Origin: Mytilus edulis
Taxonomy: Eukaryota; Mollusca; Bivalvia; Mytilida; Mytilidae
NCBI RefSeq assembly: GCF_963676685.1
Contig: NC_092349.1
Location: 37,864,293-37,928,292 of the forward strand
Length of the DNA: 64,000 nucleotides
Direction of reading: 5' to 3'
Shown: positions 46,346-58,400 of the stretch, one piece after another
How positions within the stretch are numbered: position 1 is the stretch's first letter
How the letters are laid out: each line of letters opens with the position of its first letter
Made by a program: the position numbers and the translations under genes
The notes under the pieces: generated by a model
Databases searched by the model: none
What the model was told of the DNA's origin: nothing
Seen by the model: the letters and a program-made list of their open reading frames with translations, nothing else

Positions 46346-48077
46346 CAAATTGTTATCCGTATCTTCCATTCTGGGAGGGATATTAAATCAAATAATTTTT
46401 CTGACACTTTCTACCTACAAATGTATACATATTTCCCACCACTAGCAAAAGTTGTTCAGGCAGACATCATAAATGGCTAGTTGATCTAATACATAAACAA
46501 ATATCATTTACCTATTTTATTAGGCTGTTCTGTTGCATTCAGTTCATTTCATTCAATATAAGTAATTATCATTGTTTTACAATTTATACAGAAATGGTAG
46601 TCAGAGATGTTAAGTTAACAATGTTTATGTACATTGTCAAATAATATAAATTAGCATTAAAAGATCAATCAGGGTTTTACATTCCTTAATAAAATTTAAA
46701 ACTGCATACATGCATGCTGGTCAAAATAAAAATTGAGAATGATTAATAACTTACCTTTTTAAAACCATAAGTACAGTTATGTGTTTTCTATCTATACTTC
46801 AATTACCTATTTAAGGATATTACTTTTATTTCAAAGGTGCCTATCAAATATTAAAATATCTGGCAGCTTAATTTCATGAAATGCAAAAAAAATGTTAGGA
46901 AAATCTGATCATTGCAACATAATGTGTTAAGTTGTTATATTTCGTTACTTCAGTTACAATAGTTCTACTTAAAGAGTCTTATAAATCAGAAATTTTTCAT
47001 TCATTATTTTGTCACATTCATGTGTGGGGCATTATTATATTTACAATGCGTAAATGAAAAGAAAGAAATATTGTGTGTTTGGATAAACAAACATGTTTAA
47101 AACAAATTGCATGGTTAAAAGGCCAAAACATTTCAAGAGTTATAAATGAAAACTCTTGAAAAATGATGGTGATAAAGATAGCTCTCAGATATTGAAGGTC
47201 CATACTGTATGCATTAAAATAGACAATCTAAAGGTAAAAATTTGGACCACCATCAATTTGAACTCTTGTAGTGGTAAACTATGAATTTCACAAACAATTT
47301 TTCAACTAATTATCCACAAATATCAACTTATCATTTCAAAACCCTAAGTTGAATAAAAAAATGCCAAATAATTCATTGTACAGTATTAATTTATGTTTTT
47401 ACAGAACTTAACATAAACACTAAATTGATGAAAAGTGAAATTCAAATATAGCAGTCATAAGCTTTTTAGGAAGTATGTAGTCTGAACATTGCAATGAGGT
47501 GAAAATAGCTGACTAGTTTCGTAATATAAATTTATGGATGCATCATTATAGTTTCACATTGACAACAACTTTTTTCATTTTCCCTTTATATCTTACTCAT
47601 AAGATAAAGGCTGGATTTTCATAAGTAAACCTGAATAAATCCAATACCTGTTTAAATATTGACACACAAAAATACGTTTATGTCTTAACTTTATGTAAAT
47701 AACATATTCACAACTTATACAAATCTAATCTAATACAAGTACAAGAGACATTTCATCCACTACATTTATTTCTCGACACATAAAATTTGATTCTTCTATT
47801 TATCTTATTCTGAAAGGTACTCCACATATTTCACAGACATACACAAAATAACAAAATAAATCAATTACACATTTTATTTCTAGAGCATTGATACATGATT
47901 CAATAATTCAAACGCATAATTTTTCACTTAAAATATTTTTATTTTAGATTAATTAATGAACATAAATGCATATCATCTATAAAGAATGCATAAAATATCT
48001 GACAAAAATGTTTTAATCAGTATAATCACACAAAGTGAAAATCTCAAGCTCTTTTTCACAAAATAACTCCCAAGACA
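46346..48077. other. AT-rich gene-free stretch downstream of KMT5A
   Basis: No repeat family or exon was recognised. Part of it may be transcribed as KMT5A 3' untranslated sequence, since no polyadenylation site for that gene could be fixed. Confidence 0.35.
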
Positions 48078-48370
48078 ACAAGAATGTGTCCCCAGTACAC
48101 GAATGCCCCACTTGCACTATCATTTTCTATGTTCAGTGGACCGTGAAATTGGGGTAAACCCTCTAATTTGGCATTAAAATTAAAAATATCATATCATAGG
48201 GAACATGTATACTAAGTTTGAAGTCGATTGGACTTCAACTTCATCAAAAACTACCTTTACCAAAAACTTTAACCTGAAGCGGGACAGACGGTCGAACGAA
48301 CGGACGGACGGACGCACGCACAAACCAGAAAACATAATGCCCCTCTACTATCGTAGGTGGGGCATAAAAA
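48078..48370 (+). mobile_element. Pearl-like element, copy 2
   Basis: It is nearly identical to 27056-27358 and 55146-55455. It has the complete terminal hairpin (ATGCCCC, inner CTAC/GTAG, GGGGCAT) followed by AAAAA. Confidence 0.85.
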
Positions 48371-49267
48371 AGGATGTTAAGTTATACTAAGAAAATTTGA
48401 GACACCAAGGCAAACTTTAAAACTTAATAAGAAATTTTAAGGTCAACATGTGATTCTCAGCTCTAGGTTTATGTCAATACCAAGTTAAAATCTAAATAAC
48501 TGAAGATTTTACACAAAATAAGTATTACTTAAACAGATTATCAATAATTTGGCATCACATTTTAACTATTTTTCACACAACTAAGAATAGTATCTCTGAT
48601 CATACAAAGTATGTCTTATATTAAATATTTAATGCCCAAACAAAAAGATCGTAAATGGGATAACATCTTAGTATGTAAAATATTCTTAAATGCTATTTAG
48701 ATGTTATAAATGATTTAATACCCAAACATTGTTTTGTATTAAAATAAGAACATATATGTATAAATATATAATTAACTCAGACAATATGAGTTTAATCTGT
48801 CATTTTTAACCATGATCATAGAATTTTCTTTTAAAATATTTTTCACAAATACACAGAAACTCATTAGACTTGGAAAATAATTTTCTACCAGGTAGCTAAT
48901 AAAACTAGCTTTTTTAACAACTCTTTGAACATTTTCTGTCCATATCTTTGAATATTTAATTGCAACAGCTACAAAAATTAATACTTATGGAAACAACAAC
49001 CACAACTTCTTTTAAAAACTCTTAAAACTATATATATACACATGACAAATAAAGTTTGTTTACATAAAAACCTACACTTATACACATAACAAATATATAT
49101 TGTCTAAAACTTCATTCATACACATGACACATAGAGTTTGTTTAAAAACATGCATCAAACACAATCAGTCAATATAAATGCAAATGAACATCTGTTTAAA
49201 AAGTAACAATTCAAAACACAGTAACCATGGTAATTTAAAACAATAAAAAGCTAACAACAACCAAACA

Positions 49268-49481
49268 TCATGACTTTAACCATGGATGTGATGTCAGAGA
49301 TTCTTTATTTCTGTCTCCATAGTCATATAAAAGTTCTTCACCAGTTGAAATATCTCTTGAGGCCACAAGCATGAGGTATGGGCGGTCATTTATTTCTGTT
49401 AACTTCATGTGACAGTTGTTTTTCGTTCTACTGTGGTTGATGAGGCGACCAAGACGCCCACTCTCTGCAGTTGCGTCCACA
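49268..49481 (-). CDS. KMT5A: KMT5A last coding exon (SET core and end)
   Basis: It encodes (C)VDATAESGRLGRLINHS, which contains the NHS cofactor motif. Then comes PYLMLVASRDISTGEELLYD with the conserved YDYG, ending HPWLKS and TGA at 49268-49270. The acceptor is ATTTTAAG|T. Confidence 0.95.
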
Positions 49482-52400
49482 CTTAAAATAAAATAAAAAT
49501 GCTGCATTAAACTTTAAAAAGTTAAAATATGTTTTTGTATTTTTCAATAACAAAATGCTTGATTGATAAGTGGACAGAAAACTTGATCAGCATATATTTC
49601 ATGAATTTGTGTATTAAGGATATAAGCATCTTCAAAAGATAAAAATAGTTTTTTGATTTCTACTTCACTAAAATTTGATTGCTATTAAACAAGTTGACAG
49701 TAAGCAGGCCAACACTTATCCCTACTACAACACATTATACTACTTAAGGCATACAGTCTTGCATCCTTTTATTACTAATCCTCCTTTACTTACCAGTAAT
49801 TAATGGTTTTATGAGTGAAGTAATACATGTAACAGCCAATACTTGGGTCTTTGCTGTAGTCCAGCTCTTTCTGTTTGGCAACCTTCTGACTGATAAGGTT
49901 ACCAGCATATTCCACAACAAAGTCTCCACGGAAGAAATCTTTACTAGCAATTACCCCACGACCTTTATTTGCAATTTCTTCAACCTACAATAAGAAATGA
50001 ATGATTTTGGATACAGTCGGAAATAACTTCTCAAGTATAAATCAAACATTACCGATGCAAAACAGTAGTCTTTGTTGAAAACATAAATGCACTACAGCAG
50101 ATTGTGCACATTTTGAACCATGGCTTTTAATTTCTAAAATGTTGTCAACTGTTAACCCATAAATAGATCAGTCGGAAACCTGGTTAAAATAGAACAATCA
50201 AAGCCCTTTGTTAGAGAAGGCGATAAACGCTTACTATAATATTTACTATAGTGACAAACATTTTAAAAGTTAATAGAAACAAATAAAATGACAATTTTCT
50301 TCTCAATTACGAAGTGTTTTATTTTAAAAACACAATTTGCATAAGTTTTTAATCTATCTAGAACATAGTTTAGCAGAACAATTAGATATCAAGTTGACGA
50401 CATAGGTATCTTTCAAGTTGGATGTAGAAAATACATAACCTCCGATTTTTTATATTTTTTACCACGGACGGAAAACATATCTATTTATTAGTTCAGTGAT
50501 TTTCGTGTCTGCCCTTCCATTATGTGACTCTAGAAAAAAATCCCCAAAAAGGGTAACAATTGTATTGAAAAGAGATAATCGAGTGCACATTTTTATGTTA
50601 GGGCGTGTTTGAGTTAAATATTTTGTCTTGATATCGTACAAAGCAAGAATATTTCCTACATCGTCTCACTTCAGATTCTATCATTTTTATATATCAAAGC
50701 TACAGGTTGACTTTATAACATAAAAAAATCATAGTGCTAAAAGATGAAATATATGGGTCAAGTGAAATATCTATCTTATGAATCAAAAAACAGAGTAGGT
50801 GTGTTTGAATAGCAATTTTACTAAAAGTACTTGACGACAGTCTTTCAAGTTGGATGATGAAAATGCATATTTTCAAGAAATTTATTTTTTTGTGTGTGAT
50901 GACTAGGGTTTAAAGTCTTCAACCACTAAAAAAATCTAGTCTGCCCTTCCACGAAATATTTAATTATAATTTTTTTTAAATGTTTATGAATTTTCGAAAA
51001 TTCCACCTGACAACCGATCAGACAATAGTTTTAAGTTGAATCAATCTAGAAAAGGTCATTAACTGATGCTCATTTACTAGTTGATACATTTGTCTTTTAA
51101 AATACAACTGGCATATAAGGATCGTAAAGGGGATAAATTTATCGGTTTCCAAGAGCAAAATTGGCAGCGTGTGATCACTACAATGGCTTCCATTTCTACG
51201 ATTGTGAAAATGAACTGGCGTAATGGCTGACGCGGAGACAGTAAACAAGTATTTGCGACCATCAAATCCCCAATTGATGCCGTCGGAGCTTAAAATACAA
51301 TATAGTTATCTCCTAAATTACGTCATGTATCAGTGCAGTAACGTCACATGTTATTGTCCATCCACTTCAATTTATCAATGAAATGCATGCGACTTCATTC
51401 ATACAACCGAACAACTAACCCAATGTTTTGTACACGTATAAGTAGTTCTACTTATTATTTCATTTTACTTCTTATTCTTTACAAAAAACATAGAGTTAAG
51501 ATAGATTGCTGATAAAAAGAATAATGGCATTTTATTTTTTGATACTGACTTCATCAGGCTCTCTTGATATTCTTGCTGATAAATCAGTATCAAAAAACAA
51601 AAATGCCATTATTCTATATATATTGATTAACAACTTGAACATTCCAATTTCAAACAATTAAAAAGTACATAAATATCTCATTTTCAAGCTTCCGACATTC
51701 CCTATACTTTGTTATATCAAAGGATTAAAGATTGTGTAATCTCTGTATTTGTAAACAAGATGTTGAGAATGAATTTCGTTATTTTTCTCCTGTGATAAAT
51801 TGAAAGATATAAAGCAGGTTACTTTGTTAATGTTCACTAAGACAAGCTGTTAGAAAGTTAGAGAAACAAAACGTAGATTTTGATGTTAAGACATTATAAT
51901 TAAAAATGTTATATCTTAGGATTTTAAGATTCACTAAATTATGTTACCTTCAAACCTTCTTCTTTCTTGTTTAATATTTTATCTTCTATCTCACACTGTT
52001 TGTCTTTCTGAAAAATAATATGATACAATTTAATACTTCACTGTTTAAATAAGGAATTATATGAACACCAGAGGTAACAGTTATCAAAGTCAGGTTTATT
52101 TGCAGATGTATAAAGTGGGTCTCATTCGGGTCTAAGCGTGATGCGGAATTGTCGATTTTTTGTAAGCGTGACAGGTTAAAGTCAAATCATTATGCCATGA
52201 AAGCGGGAAATGAAGTCTTGTGGGACCCGGGAAATTATAAAAAATTGAGATTTGCTTACGTACATACTAGTGTAAGCGAGATACAGGAATCTGACAAAAC
52301 AGTAAGCGGGATCAGGGATCAGAACCCCCAATGAGACCCCTATAACTTTTAAGGTTTGAATAATCTCCCCTTAATCTCCATAAATTCGTTTTTTATGGAA

Positions 52401-55400
52401 GATATATTTTTAACAACACCTTAAACTTTCAACTTCTTGACAGTCAAACCATGTCCAAACATTTAGAGATCAAGACCTGTATACATAAAGCTATTAGAGT
52501 TTAGATTTGTTTTGAATGGACAGATTTTTCTACATGTCCTATTATAAATTAGTATTACAATTGGAATCTTAATTTAAGTTGTTTTGTGAATACTACCCCT
52601 GCCTTTTTATCTTAAAATGTAACAAAACAATCCATTGTGCAAAGATGTTACATGTATGTAAATGAGCAATGTTTGAAAAATAACAAACAAGAAGATATTG
52701 AAGACAACTTTTAATGACAGACACTCTTATTTGAATAATGTAGTCAAGAGAGTTTCAAGAAAAGTAGAAATAAAAATTTTATACCTATATAAATAACAAA
52801 TTTTGAATTTCAAAGGGATATAACTCTAACACCAAAATTATTTACCTATACTGGTAAATTAAATACACTTGTATTAGTATTAGTATTACTTCTGACATTT
52901 TTATAGAAAAGTTTGCACATGTTAGTTTAAATCTAAATGTTTTATCTCTTGATAATAATGTTTTGTCAATGTTCTTCTAAACAGGTTTTATACATTTTCT
53001 CCATTTTTATTATCAAATGCCAAAAGATTTTATAATTTTGGTATTTATTCTAATATCATTTTTCCCACAGTTTAATAAACATGTTATTGAGATTACTGCA
53101 CTTTCTTTTAATATAACACACTTTTAATATAAATATTATGATTTAAAAAGAATGTCAAGCCAAACTGTCCTAAGATTACAGAACTTTTCAAGAATGAAAT
53201 AAAACAGATAATTAACATCTCTTTCTATCATCTTTATGTCTAAATAAAAAAAATCACCATTAAATTATCTAATGCTGAAGACACAACAGCCTCATCAACC
53301 AAACCCTCACTATCCATAATTGAGTAGTCGATTATCTTTCTATTCAGTCGAACTCTCTTAGCAGTACTACATGCCATAGTTACTCTCATTCAAATGAAAT
53401 TGATTGTGAAATTTACATGTATGAAATTAATGACAGGTGAACAAAAGGAACTAATTACTTTATAATTAGATCTCAAATGGCTTCAAAGGTGTATAGATAA
53501 TTATGTTATTGTTTGTTAATTAGGGAATACAAAGTGGTGTCATAAATAATTGTTCTAATTACATGAATTAAGAAGAACACCTGCCAAACTAATTCATACA
53601 ATTTGCAATTTATGTTTGTATAAACAGTAATCTATAATGCTTTATATGGCTGGGTATTGATTGAATGTTTTATGTGATGATATGTATATTGTGTACTTTA
53701 TTATGTCAATCAATATGTGACACTATAATAAAATAAAATTTATCTTTTATCTTTTATCTTATCTTATATGAAAGTTTTAACAATATTTTGTACAACAAAA
53801 GTCACAATAAGATTTGTTTCTTTAAATCAAACTTCATTTTCTAATTGGTTGGAGTAAACAGACTAGAATTAAAACTATAATTCAGTTTATTTAATCTTAA
53901 CATATGAAATTTTATTTAAAGACGGTTAAACCCAATGTTAGGTTTAGAGCACCGTTTGAGTGTTCTAGCAACATTTTAAGTATCAATGACACATACAGTC
54001 AAGTTATAACGTAAACCATTCTAAAAGTATAAATGTGATCTTTCAGGAAATTTGAACAAATATATCAATGAAACCAATTGATTCATGTCAGCATTTGTTG
54101 TTGTTTAAAATTAAAAGGTGTTCAAAACTTTATAAACTTAAAAATTGATAAATTTAATATTTATTTATCTGTTTGCCTCTCAATGCTTAAAGTGTGCAGG
54201 GCAGTGTGTAAGGGGCAATAATTCTTATTATTTCATAAATAGAACACCTTTGTTGCAGTAAGTGGATTTGAGTAAATATCCCTTTAAAGATTTATTTGAT
54301 TCATCAACATTTCTTATAAATGAGGTATCAAATTTGACATCATCTTCAGTAGTGATTTTTGAAGGATTCACTTATCATTTTTTATATATGTATACCTAAT
54401 TATTAATTTTAAGAAGTGTTGGGATTGCCTCCCCTGACTCACTGCAATATTATAAATTATCAGAAATATATCATATTCTATCTTGTATGAACAAGGAATT
54501 GTATAGGTGTTGACTTTTTTTTAACCCCTTTGTTAAACTATACGTTTGATATTTGAGCAATAAAATATTCTGAATTGAATTATGTGGGAAAATACAAATT
54601 AAAATTTGCAAAATTTGACCTGATTATGATTACATATAAAAACACACCTCTAACTCAGATTTACATCTCCTGTTACTACGCCTGACAGGGTAGAAGTCTG
54701 TCAACAAGCTGTTTTGTAGACTAGGTTGAGTAGACTCTGCTGTCTTTCTGTAAAATAGAAGATAAAGAATTTAAGATAATCATTTTTCAACTTTTGATAC
54801 GAGAACTGGTACAAGGGACACATCATGAAATCTGAATTTTTTTTATACTGTTAAAAAAAACATTGCTATTTATTTAAATTTGGTTTGATCTTTTTTTTTA
54901 CTATAAGATAATTTTTCATATCAAACTACTCAAGTGAAATGGTTTTTTTTGAAGAATGAGACAGTATGAAGTCAAGAGCCTAGATGTCAATGCTATTGCT
55001 TACTTTTGCTGTTAATCGCACGCTCAACAAAAATGAGGAAAAAAATAAATAAAAATTCCTTTTGAAACTATCTTTTGATTGTAAGAAGCTTCTGTCCAAC
55101 TTTGGTAAAAATCCAGGACAGTTTATGAATCTATTAAATGTTTTAACAAGAATGTGTCCCCAGTACACGATTGCCCCACTCGCACTATCATTTTCTATGT
55201 TCAGTGGACCGTGAAATTGGGGTAAACCCTCTAATTTGGCATTAAAAATTAAAAAGATCATATCATAGGGAACATGTTTACTAAGTTTGAAGTCGATTGG
55301 ACTTCAACTTCATCAAAAACTACCTTGACCAAAAACTTTAACCTGAAGCGGGACAGACGGACAAACGAACGAACGAACGGACGAACGAACGGAAGAACAG

Positions 55401-58400
55401 ACGCACAGACCAGAAAACATAATGCCCCTCTACTATCGTAGGTGGGGCATAAAAACTTTAACTGTATGTTAAGTCCTTTTATAAGTAGAATACAGAAAAC
55501 AGGAACAAAATTTTAATAAATTTCCTTCTAGATAATAGCTTTTTATCATAAACAAGCCTCTGTCCAAGTCTGGTACAAATCATTTACAAAAATGTATATT
55601 AGTGTTTGTCAAATGAATGTAATTTTTGCAGGACCAGTAGATTTTAAGCCAAACCAGTTGATTTTCAGTCCACTGATTTGACTGGCCAGTACACAATAAA
55701 TCTTAAATTCTACCCCTGCCTATACATTATGGTCCGAGACCACAATTAATTCGTAGTGCATTTCTTTTAGAACCTAACTAGAAGGTTAAAGAGGCATAAA
55801 TTGGTCCCTGATATAGCATAATATAGTAGTATTCTTCAAGACTTCCACACTTATGTTTTTTTTGTATTGATAAATTATAACTGTTAAAATGTTGAAATAT
55901 TTTGTGAAGGAATCTAATTTCTGCTGTCATAATACTTTGCAGTTTTGAATTTAAATGTCCTCATGCACGAGTTTAAGGTAAAAATACAGGTACCGGGTTC
56001 TGATCATGTTCCTATCTAAAGCATGTTGTTGGATGGCTTAGATTTATTTGTCTTATTTTCAAACCAAAGCCCTAAAACAATGGCCTTTAAAACAATTTCT
56101 CCTTTTAACGGAACTTATTATAGTCCTCAAATTTACAATCTGTTAATGTTGGTCTGTGGACTTAAGCTACAAGTATTGTAAAAGGACCTTCAATAATGGT
56201 TCACTTAAAACACCTTCATGTGTTTAGTATACAATATTCTCTTTACTTTTAGTAAAATATTTCATTGCCATTTTAAGAATACTGAATCTTAATGTAAAAT
56301 GGTTTGGAAATCTAAACAAACTTTTTTCTTGATGCTTTCTTCTTATTCTGTGCAGTAGAATCTGTTTTTGTTGATTTCTTTTGTCTTCCTTTAGGCTTTT
56401 CTTCCTCTGCATCTTTTTCATCATATTTTTCTAAAAGAACCTTGAAGATACAAACAAAAGATAAGGACTCATACTGATATTGTTGGTCTGTGGACAGTGT
56501 GTCCATATAAGACTCAGATGCCCTCACTTACAAATATATGTCAAATTCTTCAATTTTTTAATTTACAAAGGGACATAACTCAGGTACGGTTTAAGAATAC
56601 CACCCCAAGTTAAAAACGGTTCTGTGTTTGGTGTTAATGAGCATTGTGTATAGGTTTTATAATATTTGGTTGAGGCAAACTTAAGTTAGAGAGGTACAGG
56701 AGATACTAACATGCAGTGCACCCTTCAGCACAAAGAGGGCATAAAAATCTAACAGTAAATGAAACTTATCTTTTCATGAAAAAGTAATGTTTTTGTGTAA
56801 ACAGTTGGAATGAAATAAACTGTAAACCAGATGCTCTGCAGGGCGCAGCTTTATACGTCCACAGAGATTGAACCCTGAACAGTTGGGGCAAGTATATATG
56901 GACACAACATTTAAGCTAGATACAGCTCTGAATTTGGATTGTGATTAAATAGTTGACACAACATAGGTTTCTGACACAGAACGAATGTGGTCTAAGAACT
57001 TAAACTAAAAACTTAAAAATTTCAAATTGGACATTTACCTATTATGGTCCAATATCCCAATTCTAAATACGAGGTTAGATTCAGCATATCATAGAATCCC
57101 AAGAATTCAATTTTTTATGAAATCAAATAATGTTCAATTTTGGACCCTTTAGACCTCAATGTGGACCAATCTGATAACCGGGCCCAAACATCAAAATCTA
57201 AACACATGGCTAGATTCAGCATATTAAAGAACCCCATATATTCAATTTTTGTTGAAATCAAACAAAGTTTAATTTTGGACCCCGATTTGGACCAACTTGA
57301 AAACTGGGCCAATTTTCAAAAATCTAAGTACATGTTTAGATTCAGCATATCAAAGAACTAAAAAGAATTCAATTTTTGTTAAAACGAAACTAAGTTTAAT
57401 TTTGGACCCTTTGGACCTTAATGTAGACCAATTTGAAAACAGGACCAAAAATTAAGAATCTAAATACACGGTTAGATTTGGCATATCAAAGGACCCCAAT
57501 AATTCATTTTTTTATGAAATGAAACAAAGTTTAATTTTGGACCCTTTTGGCCCCTCATTCCGAAACTGTTGGGACCAAAACTCCCAAAATCAATCCCAAC
57601 CTTCCTTTTGTGGTTATAAACCTTGTGTTAAATTTCATAGATTTCTATTAACTTTTACTAAAGTTATTGTGCAAAAACCAAGAAAAATGCTTATTTGGGA
57701 CCTTTTTTGGCCCCTAATTCCTAAACTGTTGGGACAAAAACTCCCAAAATCAATCCCAATCTTCCTTTTTAGGCCATACACCTTATGTTAAAATTTCATA
57801 GATTTCTGTTTACTTATACACAAGTTATTGTGCAAAAACCAAGAAAAATGCTTATTTGGGCCCTTTTTGGCCCCTAATTCCTAAACTGTGAGTTCCTAAA
57901 CTGTTGGGACCAAAACTCCCAAAATCAATCCCAACCTTCCTTTTATGGTCATAAACCTTGTGTTTTAATTTCATAGATTTCTATTCATTTATACTTAAGT
58001 TATAGTGCGAAAACCAAATGTCTTCTGATGACAATGACGACGACGCCAACATCATACAATATATATACAACCAAAAAAAATTTCAATTTTTGGGGTCGTA
58101 TAAAAAAAAGTGCATCTTAAAAAAAACAATAATAACTTATAAAATGTGTGCCCAAGAAATTTTGACAATTCACTAACAATGAAAATTTCAGTTTCTAAAC
58201 CATCAATATCTATACAAGAAATCTAACACACCACCTTTTATAGGTGACTATGCAGTATGGGCTTCTTTGTTGAAGGCCATAAGGTGACCTGTAGTTGTTA
58301 ATTTCTGTGTCATTTTGTTCTCTTGTGGAGAGTTGTCTTATTGGCAATCATATCACATCTTCTTTTTTTGTATTCTATAGCAATGTTACAGTACCTGTTT

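Noticed and set aside
56224-56424. Alternative frame of KMT5A exon 3 (MMKKMQRKKSLK...)
   Set aside because: It would use the second AG acceptor, but the phase then breaks at the next exon with an early stop. Only the acceptor at 56441-56442 is consistent.
57140-57791. Open frames in tandem 115/170-bp units
   Set aside because: They follow the repeat units of a known type of bivalve repeat and carry no domain.
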